The notes below the pieces were generated by a model. It ran no database searches, was not told the DNA's origin, and saw only the letters and a program-made list of their open reading frames with translations. Both the position numbers and the translations under genes were made by a program. 64,000 nucleotides of DNA. Source: Cladocopium goreaui (taxonomy: Eukaryota > Sar > Dinophyceae > Suessiales > Symbiodiniaceae). Location of the stretch: NCBI GenBank assembly GCA_947184155.2, contig CAMXCT020000314.1:27986-91985 (forward strand), in the 5' to 3' direction. Every line of letters begins with the position of its first letter. Position 1 is the first letter of the stretch. Of this stretch, positions 10,601 to 20,069 are shown piece by piece.

Positions 10601-11772
10601 TGTTGAACTCTCCTGCAAAGATTTTGCTCAGCCTCCTCAATGGAAAGAGTAGACGGGATTCGTATGTGAAGACTCAAACCATGAAGTATCGCAATATCAT
10701 GAGCTGGAGGTTGAAGTTGGTGGCCAATGTGGACAGTGCATTGTCCAGCTCCTTGTTCCTCTCGTTGCAAGCAAATGTGATCCACTCCAGCTAACTGACG
10801 TACTCTTGCATGTGGAAGAAGAAGCTCAGTTGAATGGGCGGAATGTCGAAAGGTGGTTGCTGGATCCATGATGTGCACCGCAGTGATGAGGCACGCTGCC
10901 CTGTCTGGTCGTTGATGTTGGTGCACAATGACCGTCGCCACCGTGCCACGAAAAGGGATATGTGGGGGCTCAGGACGAACAATGACAATGTCCAATGGCG
11001 CCTGATTGTCCACCATGTCCTCCCAGATGAAGCGCACATCAGCTTCCCATTCCTCATAATCATGGTCAAAACGCAAGATTCTCGGCTCATCATGAAATCT
11101 GTGCGTCTCATGATCAATATAAAATGAACTGACCATGATGACGGGGCCGTCTTCTTCGTCTTCAACAACCCCTTCCTCTTCCAGAAGATGGAGTATGTTG
11201 CGTCCCCAAGATGGGATCTGGGAACCTGTCCGAGCATTGGCAGGATGGTCATGACCAAAATTGAAGGCAGGCACTGATGTTGGAGACGATGGAGCAGTCT
11301 CAAAGGTATCGCTACTGATCCCAGACGCATGAATCATGGATGAATTGTCATCTGGAACGTGTTGATGTTCTTCATGAGTGTCTTGTATGGGCACTGCAAA
11401 ATCACCTCCTCGGAGTAAACCAGCGCTCCAGGGCATGATTCCATTGCCAAGACAAAATTCGGGAACAGTAACCTTGTACATGGTGATCTCATCAGCTAGT
11501 CCCATCAGAACGTCAACGTCGGAAGCAAAACCCAAGCTCCGACGAGATGATGGGGTCCTGGATGTGATTGTCCAAGGCTTTGTGTCACTGAAAACGCCAT
11601 TGTAAGAGCCCAAATCCAAAGCAAGAGAACGCGCATTCTCAATGGCTGCATACTCATTGAGGAAATTGTGCTCTTCGACAATGCTATGGGACCATTTGAG
11701 TACCGCAACAGGGCCAGAGATGGCACTGCTGTCCTTTGTCAGCGGCTTCAGGTTGGCATACTTTGTAGTCAT
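7687..11772 (-). CDS. LINE ORF2: large protein with a threefold internal module, function unknown
   Basis: 1361 residues from ATG 11772-11770 to TGA ending at 7687. I recognise no catalytic domain. Three diverged copies of a module of roughly 90 residues can be seen, at about 11135-10850, 9550-9260 and 8810-8545. Each has an aromatic-D/H start (FYIDHE, WYIHHQ, WFVDQH), then R-x-[VIL]-R[LF], a W-x-[AS]-[DQ][IV]R/L...W-x-D segment, I-[VIQ]-[VL]-V-x-P-x-P, then H-[VL]-[IL]-x-[QE]. Between them are Pro/Ser-rich linkers and a basic KRPRPARSSRHRP patch. The frame ends in ATGA, overlapping the next start. The reading frame is intact over 4 kb, which argues for a real protein. Possible roles (accessory, capsid-like, RNA-binding) cannot be told apart from sequence. 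Confidence 0.75.
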   Translation of the reverse strand: MTTKYANLKPLTKDSSAISGPVAVLKWSHSIVEEHNFLNEYAAIENARSLALDLGSYNGVFSDTKPWTITSRTPSSRRSLGFASDVDVLMGLADEITMYKVTVPEFCLGNGIMPWSAGLLRGGDFAVPIQDTHEEHQHVPDDNSSMIHASGISSDTFETAPSSPTSVPAFNFGHDHPANARTGSQIPSWGRNILHLLEEEGVVEDEEDGPVIMVSSFYIDHETHRFHDEPRILRFDHDYEEWEADVRFIWEDMVDNQAPLDIVIVRPEPPHIPFRGTVATVIVHQHQRPDRAACLITAVHIMDPATTFRHSAHSTELLLPHARVRQLAGVDHICLQREEQGAGQCTVHIGHQLQPPAHDIAILHGLSLHIRIPSTLSIEEAEQNLCRRVQQNRRQQSGHSWDPPDSQVGSPEDDHPLPVDGPHEPEDAISFMGKRPRPARSSRHRPIEISSSSTSPETISSPDNGLRWRQTVIFTMDGLSTSAQLPWGDSDALFSQIAAALDIARRDILRVVAVPHRPPDYDPVNLHCMILQKLTEFRPTPYVRLVLVDRELHVAQNVQTSPFRRFPTWIPHVLTRTRLLTELGLGDLCDSQGSPCHVWKNNVLVEEHSITRLEIADGDYIRLYVGDLDGQDTCLSDIDLRFSEEAEEATITEDVDDAYLFQKAMRQFEHTCSKTLRDLEPHKCRIAPDHVTTGRRLDLPGRAAHQEQRQPVPTQDFHQGDFQRLGTWFDRDSLIECSDEGAIAYIDTWYIHHQRQSICREARPLRLGNDPTTWRSDILDLWHDVIDPSIATVIHLVQPPPPCAMTECVLAHLILEQSTRPQHEVGLITIHVRDRHGDTTRHGAYSLPNIMTERNVLHLAEMFIYCQARLCAVRLGALPFGLADWVEIPRAASLVIHIRPLILPTEENDHMELMQRPNTRWRRQTVPEEGLATSSNARRCARFVFNPGAPVFNPMMPNLNTMSEEIQELHQHWIRTAFSWEGETASTRIQTWFVDQHDQNFWTCTRPRTVRLYEDYTQWEAQIRQTWQDLLNPAAPAIIQVVTPTPLNTNRETAAHVLLIQRPHEVFVTILTTVVGLSHARRAITMQLAITTHEHMYVQNLLMALGLAGRCLATGAAMTCQTWYDRYLIQPGTVFPARNGQGLVIQMHRRPTYQDMRDGTNLLQTRMQSIHRERQTHGQVAHTHGPRSDTLPSTPSILEEDLEPPFSATGIIYVHWPPTYGSSTQIPHFVEVEAPGTPEQVRQEFRSMGYEGEAFSCGQHDAVYFHPCIFHHEMMHIYCNQDTTAKNGIHVQRGTPADDDITHMKILHRKGFRKAVITQREQVNAYVTILHFCNVEQSMKMIADRQGCLPLGLHRSQSKSI

Positions 11773-11777
11773 GCTCA
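11770..11777 (-). promoter_or_regulatory. ORF1/ORF2 stop-start junction TGAGCATG
   Basis: On the minus strand the ORF1 stop TGA (11777-11775) is separated by two bases from the ORF2 ATG (11772-11770). Near-overlapping stop/start pairs in non-LTR elements such as SART1 support termination-reinitiation. Here that mechanism is inferred from spacing alone. Confidence 0.55.
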
Positions 11778-13004
11778 ACCAGCCTTGCCAAAATGCTGCA
11801 TGGACCCGTCGCCAGCCTCCATAGCTTGGTCTTCTTCTTTGGGCTGCATGGTGCGTTGCCGTTTGGCGGCATGAGTCTCTTCCGCAATCAATGCTTCTGC
11901 TTCTTGATGTAGAGATTGGAGGGAGGTTGCCAGACCTTCCATCGTCTCCGTGATCTTGGCAGAGGCTTGAATGGCTGCTGTTGTCTCTGGATCCTCGGTC
12001 TCGTCGTCGGACGTAATGTGATGTACGTCCCCCGCTCCGAGTTTGGCTTGCTTGCAAGTCTCCAGGTCCTTCTTGGCAGTCAAAAGTGATTCCTTGTGTG
12101 TGGACACTTGTTCCTGCAATTGCTTTTCTTGATCCATGAATTGCGCAGCGTATGTTTTCCACATTTGGACAGCATCTGACAAGAACTTTTTCCACATTGC
12201 ATGATGCTGGCTTCGAGCAAGAACTGCATCGTCGTAGTTCTGTCTGGCTGTGTCCAAAGCTGTCACCGCCGCATGGAGGTCGGTCGAAGTCTGCTGCCCA
12301 TACTTGGTGAAAACCTTCTGGATCTTGTGCTGCATGTCCTCCGGCAGTTCCGCTTGCCGTCCACGCATCATCGTCATCAAACCTCGTACCTCGGCATCCG
12401 CTGCACTGCTGGATGGTGCTGAAATCACATTCAGCTTCGGGATCGGCGGAGCTGGCATGGTTGGCATAGATGGTACAAAATTCCCACTCATGTTGGATGT
12501 GGGTACTGGCATGGGCGCAGGCATCTTCGCCATGTTCGGCGGTGGCGGCGGCGGCAACGGAGCCATGTTCCCTGGCATCTGTTGCATTGGGAAAGGCATG
12601 GTTTGCTGAGGATACATAGCAGGCATTTGGGGCACTGAGCCTATGTAGCCCTGTGGAGGCATTGTCGGCATCATCATTTGCGGTGCCTGATGCATCAGCG
12701 GAACCTGTTCCTGTTTCGGCGTCTTGTTGCCCTTGGCACTCTTGGGTCTCTGTCTCTGTCTCGGAGAAGGTGTTCGCCCTCTGGAGTTGGAAGAGGTCCA
12801 ATGAGCTTGCCAATCTTGCTGCTGCCATGGTGAATTGTAATATTGACCTTGGTCCGTCTGCGATGTCTGCTTCGAGCCATGCACGTACGTCGGATCTATC
12901 ACATTTTGCCATGGCTGCTGGCAAGTAACGCAGTACATTGCGTTGCTCTTGCGCAGCTGTTTGCACATCCTGCATTTCCAAGGAGCTCGGCTGGGTGTCG
13001 TCAT
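11775..13004 (-). CDS. LINE ORF1: zinc-finger, Pro/Met-rich, coiled-coil protein
   Basis: 409 residues from the first in-frame ATG (13004-13002) to TGA at 11777-11775. Near the N-terminus is W-x-C-x2-C-x10-C-x2-C (WKCRMCKQL...YCVTCQQPW), which resembles a RanBP2-type zinc ribbon with the usual Asn shifted. An SR/basic stretch (SRGRTPSPRQRQRPKS) follows, then a long Met/Pro/Gln-rich segment with PPPPPP, then a helical charged C-terminal half rich in Gln, Lys and Glu, and a basic AAKRQR patch near the end. This layout fits an ORF1 RNA-binding/chaperone protein that packages element RNA. The stop is followed by GC and the ORF2 ATG. A longer overlapping frame through the same DNA is judged a shadow. 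The role is inferred from position and composition. Confidence 0.8.
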   Translation of the reverse strand: MTTPSRAPWKCRMCKQLRKSNAMYCVTCQQPWQNVIDPTYVHGSKQTSQTDQGQYYNSPWQQQDWQAHWTSSNSRGRTPSPRQRQRPKSAKGNKTPKQEQVPLMHQAPQMMMPTMPPQGYIGSVPQMPAMYPQQTMPFPMQQMPGNMAPLPPPPPPNMAKMPAPMPVPTSNMSGNFVPSMPTMPAPPIPKLNVISAPSSSAADAEVRGLMTMMRGRQAELPEDMQHKIQKVFTKYGQQTSTDLHAAVTALDTARQNYDDAVLARSQHHAMWKKFLSDAVQMWKTYAAQFMDQEKQLQEQVSTHKESLLTAKKDLETCKQAKLGAGDVHHITSDDETEDPETTAAIQASAKITETMEGLATSLQSLHQEAEALIAEETHAAKRQRTMQPKEEDQAMEAGDGSMQHFGKAG

Positions 13005-13740
13005 TGCTGATGCAATAAGGCGCAAAAAGCGCGAGTCTTTGGAATGATGACCGCCAAGGGTTTGCAAGATCTGTTTCAATCTCGTAGGTCCGAGGGGTAG
13101 AATGCCTCTGCGATGCAGGAACCAGGCACGTCTGGCAGCAGCCCTTTTCCTCCGAGAGTGCCTCCTCTGTGTGCCAGTCGCCGTACTGGTAGGCAGGGAG
13201 GTGAATCAAGTCAAACACCAAAGCGTCCTTGAACGAGAGAGCGTAGAAGAAGGCCAGGACAAAAACGCCCACAAACATGTATTGCAGCAAATAAATCGGA
13301 GATCAGTGTGTAAGCCCCGCTTACAGAGATCGATCCAAAGAATTGCCGAATTGCCGAAAAATACCCGGTTTAAGGCAGAGAACCAGGAAGAAACCCGTCC
13401 CAAGACCTACAGTCTCAGGGTGATGACAAAGTCCCCAAGGATGAAGGCGAAGTCCTCGAGGAAGTCAAACTGAGTGAGCAAAGGCGTTGCCTTCCTGCAC
13501 TGGAAAGGCAGAGCGCAAGAAAGAAGGCGCTGCCAACAGCGCCCGCGATCGAAGGCTCACAGCAGCGATCGCTAAGGTCAAAACGGTCAAGCAGAGAGCG
13601 TGGGGCAACCCTGCTAAAGCCGAGACCTTATTTATATATATATATATGTTTAAACCTCCTGCCGAAAAGGAGGTGTACTTATAATCTCCTAAAAAAGAAA
13701 ACACACATCCAGGAACTGCTTTGCTCACAGCTTTGGCACA
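13005..13740. other. LINE 5' leader and flank, no convincing gene
   Basis: The minus-strand DNA upstream of ORF1 should include the element's 5' UTR and promoter. Open frames here start without ATG or have repetitive shadow composition. A TATATATATATATG run lies at 13631-13650, followed by a small hairpin (CCTCC...GGAGG) near 13656-13673. The 5' end of the element could not be placed. Confidence 0.4.
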
Positions 13741-14075
13741 TCGTGGCTGGCTGCAAATTTGTGAAGCAAAGCTTGGCCTACAGCCAAACGTGTTCTGCCA
13801 TTTTCCCTCCTAAACCTTCATCTCTGTATGCCCATCCTGTGGATGGTGGAGCAACGGGGCCGAATGTCATCCCTGAAAAACAGGAGGGGCCGGACAACCC
13901 AAAAGCAAAGCCACAGCAAGCAAATCGGCAAGATTTGCAGCGTTTTTTCTCATCTGCGGACACAGTCTACGCTGGTGGCCCAACTCTCTATGAAACTAGA
14001 CGACAGGGTACGACAGGGTGGCCCGAAAGAAAGCAGGAGGGAGGAGACGATGAGATAAGAAACACGAACATATGA
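13741..14075. other. Unassigned stretch, no supported gene
   Basis: Open on both strands for 60-110 codons but with no recognisable domain, repeats or splice context. The minus-strand frame from 13963 starts MSADEKKRCKSC, which could be an exon but cannot be supported. Confidence 0.3.
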
Positions 14076-14085
14076 TGATAAATTA

Positions 14086-14118
14086 ATGTTGATGATGATG
14101 ATGATGATGATGATGATG
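14086..14118 (+). repeat. (GAT)n microsatellite
   Basis: About ten uninterrupted GAT units. Confidence 0.9.
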
Positions 14119-14254
14119 AGTGGTCATGGTAAGTGATCGCTGACGCCGGTAAACTGTCACAAATGCATACTTTGATGTCTTTCTTGTCCGCACAGGAAGT
14201 TTGCTCCAGGGCTGCCGCCTGAGTGAAAGCCAGAATCACAAAATAAACGCGGGG

Positions 14255-14870
14255 GTTTTACACAGAGAAACTTTTACACACAGAGGCCTCTACGCAGAGA
14301 AGCCTTTACACAGAACAGCCTTTACACAAAGCTTTTCTAAACAGAAGCCTTTGCACGCAGGAGCTTTTAGACACAGCAGTTTTTACACACAGACGCTTTT
14401 GCACGCAAATGCTTGTAGACACAGAAGCATTTTCAAACAGAAGTTTTTCACAGAGAGAAATTGCAAACATAGGAGCCTTTACACAGAGCAGTTTTACACA
14501 AACACACGCTTCTACACACAGATGCTTTTACACACAGTGGCTTTTACACACAGGAGTTTTTACCTACAGAAGCTTTTACACAGACGCTTTGATACGCAGA
14601 AGCTTGTACACGCATAGGCTTTTGCACGCAAAGCCTTTATAAAAGAAGCTTTTGTTGACAGAGAAGCTAAGCCTTTACAGATAGAAGATTTTACACACAA
14701 GCTTTTACGCACAGAGGCTTTTACGCAGAAGCTTTTACACAGAGAGGCATTTACACACAGAACACTTGTCACAGAGAAGCCTTTACCCAGAGCAACTTTC
14801 ACACGCAGAAGCATTTACACACAGAAGTTTTTTACACACACAATGCTTTTTCACAGAGTAGCCTTTAAAA
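14255..14870 (+). repeat. Degenerate 16 bp tandem array (TTTTACACACAGAAGC type), forward
   Basis: Units of about 16 bp based on CTTTTACACACAGAAG run for roughly 600 bp with many substitutions. The same unit occurs as its reverse complement in a cleaner array at 20.07-21.13 kb, so the two arrays form an inverted pair around 14.9-20.1 kb. Open frames in the array are by-products of the period. Confidence 0.85.
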
Positions 14871-14951
14871 TCTTTTACCGAAGGAGAAGGTTCAGCAGCC
14901 TGCCTCAGCTTCCGCTTGAAGGCTCCCAAGTGAGCTTCACAAATTTCAACT

Positions 14952-15232
14952 AGCTTCTCCAGTTCTCTTGGTCTGGTTTCTTTGGATATTCCATCTTCTC
15001 CCCCTTGTGAGCGCCGATGCGAAAGGATTCAATGGTGCCACCTAAGGTGGTGATAGCAGTTTCCAACTCCTTCTCTTGGAGGATGGGGAGCAGGTCTTCT
15101 GCCTTCTGCAGCTCTCTTTCTAGCCTTGCCTTTCCACTCCTTTGAACCAAGGCTGCTTGGACTTGACCAAAGCCGGGTTTTCCACTTTCTTTGTCGGTTG
15201 AGAGGAGCTCCTAGGCAGAGGAACGTCTCCAT
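14952..15232 (-). pseudogene. Gene fragment with frameshift, helical charged protein
   Basis: Two overlapping minus-strand frames read as one protein interrupted by a one-base shift near 15150-15130. The upstream frame begins METFLCLGAPL at 15232; the downstream frame reads RELQKAEDLLPILQEKELE and ends YPKKPDQENWRS at the stop. It may be the 3' part of the same broken gene as 15681-15980, separated by trinucleotide repeats that could be intronic. The family is not known to me. Confidence 0.4.
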
Positions 15233-15313
15233 GGCAGGTTTCTTGACCCACCACTCACTGCGACTTTGTCACTTTCTTTCACATTTTGACCTGTCACAGT
15301 CAGATTCTTCTTC

Positions 15314-15402
15314 TGGTAGTAGTAGCAGTAGTAGTAGTAGTAGAAGAAGTAGAAGTAGTAGTAGTAGAATTAGAAGTAGTAGTAGTAGTAGTAGTAGTAG
15401 CT
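15314..15402 (+). repeat. (GTA/GAA)n trinucleotide repeat
   Basis: GTAGTAGTA with GAA interruptions, over about 90 bp. Confidence 0.9.
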
Positions 15403-15680
15403 GCTTTCTCCTGCTTTCTTCAGGGCCATCTCTCTTGGGACATGTTCATCCCACCTGTCATCGCGGGGTAAGGCACACAGGATATACGCGAGGAGGTACT
15501 TGTCCTTCTGATATCTAGTTTGTCTTCTTTTGTAACTTCGACGCCTTGGTAGTTGGAAAGCAGAACCTAATCATCTCATAGCATGAAAAAAACCAAGGGG
15601 AGTCAATCAAAAACATAGGCGCAGACTCGAAGCGACTGATCCAACCTTTGGATCCAAAGTTTTGCTCAAATCTAGCGTCC

Positions 15681-15980
15681 TCAAGCTCCATTCTTGCCAT
15701 CCACCTGGAACAAGTCTTGTCCCTGGGGAACAATTCCAACGTGACATCCTTCCTTTGATCCTTGTTGCTCCAAGGATGTATATTCCTTCCATAAGTCATG
15801 TTTGGCCCGGAGTTCAACCTTCTCCTCGTCTGAAACCTGTATTTGCCCAGCTTGGACCTTGGCAAGCTTGGCACTTGCATTCTTCAGCTGCCCGATCATG
15901 TTGGCCTGCTTCCTCTTCTTTAGCAGCATTAGCCTTGGCCTCAGGATGGCCAACCTTGGGAGCCATCGACCTTGTAGTCT
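15681..15980 (-). pseudogene. Gene fragment with frameshift, Lys/Ala-rich coiled-coil protein
   Basis: On the minus strand an ATG-led frame (MAPKVGHPEAKANAAK, about 15966) passes by a frame change near 15915 into KKRKQANMIGQLKNASAKL and then VSDEEKVELRAKHDLWKEY. The sequence is helix-rich and polar, consistent with a real protein or exon rather than noise, but the frame break and following stops suggest a decayed copy or an unseen intron. The layout of a basic N-terminus followed by a W-containing helical segment is familiar from abundant dinoflagellate hypothetical proteins. No function can be given. Confidence 0.4.
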
Positions 15981-16099
15981 TGTTTACATTCTGCATGAAT
16001 AAAAAATATCCTAAGTTTAAATTCGATTCCGATCACAACCCCAGCCAAAAAAGGCAGCAACTTTTCCCTAAACAGTTTACTGTTGGAGTTCTCAATTCT

Positions 16100-17250
16100 A
16101 TCTTAACAGGTGTCTGCCTCTTTCCAGGTGCGCGGAGGCGTCCGGCTCTCCGGACGTGTCCGAATTCATTTGTCTCCCGGTCTGGCTGGCGGTGTCCGGC
16201 GCTTTGGACGTCTTCACTTGTCTCCATTGATTTGTTTCCCGGTGGTGTCCGGCTCGCCGGATGTCTCTCTTACCCTCATGTGTCTCCCAGTCTGGCTGGC
16301 GGTGTCTGGCTGGCGCTGTCCGGCTCTTTGGACGTCTTCACTTGTGTCCCTTGAATCGTCTGCGACTCTGGCTGGTGGTGTCCAGTTGTCCAGATATCTT
16401 CCAATTCATTGGTTTCCCAGTCAGCCTGCATTTTGCCCCTGTCTCCGCGGCGTCGTGCTCTCCGGATGTCTCTCTTCACTTGTCTCCTGCATTTGTCTCC
16501 CTGTCCGGCTCTTTGGGTGTCTGTCTTTATTTGTCTTCCGATTCGGTTGCCTCCCATGTCTGACTGGTGGTGTCCCCGAATGTCTGTCTTCACTTGTCTC
16601 CTTCATTTGTCTCCCTGTCCGGCTCTTTGGGTGTCTGTCTTTATTTGTCTTCCGATTCGGTTGCCTCCCATGTCTGACTGGTGGTGTCCCCGAATGTCTG
16701 TCTTCACTTGTCTCCTTCATTTGTCTCCCTGTCCGGCTCTTTGGGTGTCTGTCTTTATTTGTCTTCCGATTCGGTTGCCTCCCATGTCTGACTGGTGGTG
16801 TCCCCGAATGTCTGTCTTCACTTGTCTCCTTCATTTGTCTCCCTGTCCGGCTCTTTGGGTGTCTGTCTTTATTTGTCTTCCGATTCGGTTGCCTCCCATG
16901 TCTGACTGGTGGTGTCCCCGAATGTCTGTCTTCACTTGTCTCCTTCATTTGTCTCCCTGTCCGGCTCTTTGGGTGTCTGTCTTTATTTGTCTTCCGATTC
17001 GGTTGCCTCCCATGTCTGACTGGTGGTGTCCCCGAATGTCTGTCTTCACTTGTTTCCTTTCATTTGTCTGCCAGCCTGGCTGATGGTGTCCGGCTCTCCG
17101 GATGTTTGTCTTCGTCTGTTTCCCTTCAGGTGCCTCCCAGTCAGGCTGGTGGTGTCCTGACTTGTCTTCCGTCATTTGTCTCGCGGTCTGGCTAGTGGTG
17201 TCCGGCTCTCCGGATGTCTGTGTTGACCTGTCGGGGTCTGTTGCGAGAGC
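16100..17250. repeat. 114 bp tandem repeat block, about five near-identical units at 16465-17050, with degenerate flanks
   Basis: The segment from GAATGTCTGTCTTCACTTG recurs exactly 114 bp apart (for example 16578 and 16692), with units essentially identical. Related but diverged shorter units flank it (GTCCGGCTCTCCGGATGTC). Because 114 is a multiple of three, long frames open on both strands. They are not taken as genes: composition is that of the repeat and there is no start context. Confidence 0.9.
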
Positions 17251-17299
17251 CTGGGGAGCCCGGTTTCTTGAGGAGCCTACCAACCTAAGCCGCTAAGAC

Positions 17300-18780
17300 G
17301 CAAACATGAAAGGAAACGATTTCTTAAACGGGACCCCAAACCCAGAAACTATTTACAAAACCATGTTTTTTTGCCAATCCCAACCATTGGACAAGGATGG
17401 CAGTCAAGCACTTGAAGTCCAGAAAATCATCCGTCCCATGAAAAAAGAATTGGGCCTGGAACCGTTTGGGGATCTGAAACCATACACAAGTGAACCGTGT
17501 TCTTTTGGCTGTGGGTTAAGTCTATTTACTGCGAGACTGCCAGGCTGTTGGTGCAGGTGTTTTTCATTTTCTTTTGTTCTATGTTTTTCCGCCTTCATCT
17601 CAGAATCAGGCACTGTTTTTGCTTACTTATACAAATCTGTAAACTTTTCTTATTTATATATATATATATATATTGTATCTACTTATTTATTCATTAATTT
17701 TATTTATTTATTTGTTATTATCTGTGCCGATATTTGTCAACTTGAGCTATATTCGTATTCAGTAGAAAAAATATATTCTGGATGATTTAAACACAAGCAG
17801 GCTTCGGGTATCCTAGAAACCGTTTCAAATCGTTTCCCGCTACTTCCTAGGCAATAGTCCGAAACCGTTTCAAACCTTTCCTACCATTTCCTATTTCAGT
17901 CCGGCAAAAAGCCCGAATAGTTTCAAATACTTTCAAACAGTTTTTGCAGATTGGCTAAATAGCAAATAGTCCGAACCGTTTCAACCCGTTTCATACTACT
18001 TGCTGGGTAATAGTCCGAAACGGTTTCAAACCATGTCAGTCCAACCCTAGAAGGCCTAAGTTACATTACGTTTTATTTTTTTTAATGAATGTATAATTTA
18101 TTGGCTATTGTTTCAAAAAGCTCCTCAAACTTGGGCTTATTTAGGGAACAGTTTTTGTAAGCTACGGTGTGTTTAAGAAATAGCTTCAGGCCACCACAGA
18201 CAAAGAGGCCAAGGCATTCCCCAAAACATAACTGTCAAAACATTCTTTACCTATCAAATTTATCAGCATATGAAGTAAAGATTCTCACTGAAGAAGTTGG
18301 TCAAATTTCCTGTCTGCCATCCTGCATCTTATCTTGTAGGGCCCTGCTGGCAGATTCAGTACAAGAAAAATGCTGTACTCATTATTGAATTGGCTTTTGA
18401 CATCCAAACATGTACGATCTAGCCTGCAGTCACGAGGCAGCTGCGATTGGAATTCCTCAAGCCAATATGAGCAATAGATGAAGTAACAGCAACAGAAGGT
18501 TTGATGAAATTTTAGCTTTGTTTCTTGATTGTTTTTGCTGCCTGTCAGTACAATGTTGTGTGACGTCAGAGTCACCAAACCTGCACAGGCACCAAAAAAA
18601 CACCTGATAGAAGCCACGAACCTGAATGCGTATTTAATATGTCGCGAAGAAAGATAGACACCGACAGAAGCGACAAAACATATAACAGACTTCTGACCCC
18701 TACGCCCCATATCCCATCGGAATGCCAAACCCGTTTTTCCCGAGAGCGTCTGAGCGCAGGGTTCTTCCAATAGTGGGGGT
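17300..18780. other. No convincing gene; short repeats
   Basis: A TA microsatellite lies near 17655-17672. At 17810-18040 there are about four diverged units centred on AGTCCGAAACCGTTTCAAA. A CCAAACCTGCACAGGCACCAAA motif at about 18577 recurs at 22948 and inverted at about 23037. Short plus and minus frames show no domain. Confidence 0.5.
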
Positions 18781-18787
18781 CTGTATC

Positions 18788-19132
18788 TCATCTTCTCATC
18801 TTCACACCTTCTCATCTTCACACCTTCTCTCACATCTGCTCATCTTCACACCTTCTCATCTTCACACCTTCTCTCACACCTTCTCATCTTCACATCTGCT
18901 CATCTTCACACCTTCTGATCTTCACATCTTCTCATCTTCTCATTTTCACACCTTCTCATCTTCACATCTGCTCATCTTCACATCTGCTCATCTTCACATC
19001 TGCTCATCTTCACATCTGCTCATCTTCACATCTGCTCATCTTCACATCTTATCTTCACATCTTCTCACCTTCACATCTGCTCATCTTCACATCTGCTCAT
19101 CTTCACATCTTCACATACTCACATACTCACAT
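18788..19132 (+). repeat. 16 bp tandem array TCATCTTCACATCTGC / TCATCTTCACACCTTC
   Basis: Two alternating 16 bp unit types are repeated about 20 times, then the array passes into a CT-rich tract. Confidence 0.9.
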
Positions 19133-19280
19133 CTTCTCTTTCTCTCTCTCTCTCGCACTCACATCTTCACATACTCACATCTTCTCTCTCTCTCTCTCTC
19201 CTCTTTCCTCTCTCCTTTCTCTCTCTCTCTCTCTCCTTTCTCTCTCCCTTTTCTCTCTCTCGCCTTCTTTATCTTTCCCT
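19133..19280 (+). repeat. CT-rich low-complexity tract
   Basis: (TC)n with TTTC interruptions, about 150 bp of nearly pure pyrimidine on the plus strand. Confidence 0.9.
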
Positions 19281-19315
19281 CTTTAGGCCGAGGGCGCTGC
19301 CGACGGGGAGTCACG

Positions 19316-20060
19316 AAACGTCAACCCTTTCGCACGAAACGAGGGCCGATCGTCAAAAACTGAGGTAAAATTGCGATTTTACTTGTGCTGGAGCAACCCT
19401 TTCGCACGAAATGAGGGTCGATGCGCAAAAACTGAGGAAAAATTGCGATTTTACTTGTGCTGGAGCAACCCTTTCGCACGAAATGAGGGCCGATCATCAA
19501 AAACTGAGGAAAATTGCGATTTTACTTGTCCTGGAGCAACCCTTTCGCACGAAATGAGGGTCGATGCGCAAAAACTGAGGTAAAATTGCGATTTTACTTG
19601 TGCTGGAGCAACCGTTTCGCACGAAATGAGGGTCGATGCGCAAAAACTGAGGTAAAATTGCGATTTTACTTGTGCTGGAGCAACCCTTTCGAGGGCCGAT
19701 CGTCAAAAACTGAGGTAAAATTGCGATTTTACTTGTGCTGGAGCAACCCTTTCGCACGAAATGAGGGTCGATGCGCAAAAACTGAGGAAAAATTGCGATT
19801 TTACTTGTGCTGGAGCAACCGTTTCGCACGAAATGAGGGCCGATCGTCAAAAACTGAGGAAAAATTGCGATTTTACTTGTGCTGGAGCAACCCTTTCGCA
19901 CGAAATGAGGGCCGATCGTCAAAAACTGAGGTAAAATTGCGATCTTTACTTGTGCTGGAGCAACCAAAAACTGAGGAAAAATTGCGATCTTACTTGTGCT
20001 GGAGCAACCCTTTCGCACGAAATGATGCTCGATCGTCAAAAACTGAGGTAAAATAGCGAT
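19316..20060. repeat. 72 bp tandem array, about ten units
   Basis: The unit begins CAACCCTTTCGCACGAAATG and ends CTTGTGCTGGAG. Variants alternate GATCGTC and GATGCGC in the middle, and two units are internally deleted (near 19690 and 19968). The length is 24 codons, so both strands stay open. No splice or start context supports translation. Confidence 0.9.
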
Positions 20061-20069
20061 TTAACTGGT

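Larger units (their letters stand above)
1761..13004 (-). mobile_element. Large APE-type non-LTR retrotransposon (LINE), probably a recently inactivated copy
   Basis: Consecutive minus-strand frames encode, in transcription order: ORF1 nucleic-acid-binding protein (13004-11775), ORF2 with triplicated modules (11772-7687), RNase H (7690-6815), APE-like endonuclease (about 6857-5233), then reverse transcriptase, zinc fingers and a methyltransferase-like domain (5360-1761). There are no LTRs or integrase, and the endonuclease/RT pair defines a non-LTR element. Catalytic residues of all three enzymes are intact, but the RNase H/endonuclease and endonuclease/RT joins each need a +1 shift, one of them in a run of seven Gs. 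Either the copy took two one-base insertions recently or it uses frameshifting. RNase H lying upstream of the endonuclease is unusual, because LINE RNase H normally follows the RT. Confidence 0.9.

Noticed and set aside
11773..13290. N-terminal 506 codons of the 1867-codon minus-strand frame
   Set aside because: They overlap the zinc-finger/coiled-coil ORF1 in another frame, start from TTG, and read as shadow composition (ETETETQE, HASTHIQ). The true ORF2 start is the ATG at 11772 just after the ORF1 stop.
16110..17195. 361-codon plus-strand frame and minus-strand counterpart
   Set aside because: Open only because the 114 bp tandem unit is a multiple of three. No domain or start context.
19497..20056. 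180-codon frames on both strands in the 72 bp array
   Set aside because: Periodic artefact of 24-codon units.
19316..20060. Possible CRISPR array
   Set aside because: Units are contiguous 72 bp tandem copies with no unique spacers, no cas genes, and eukaryotic context.
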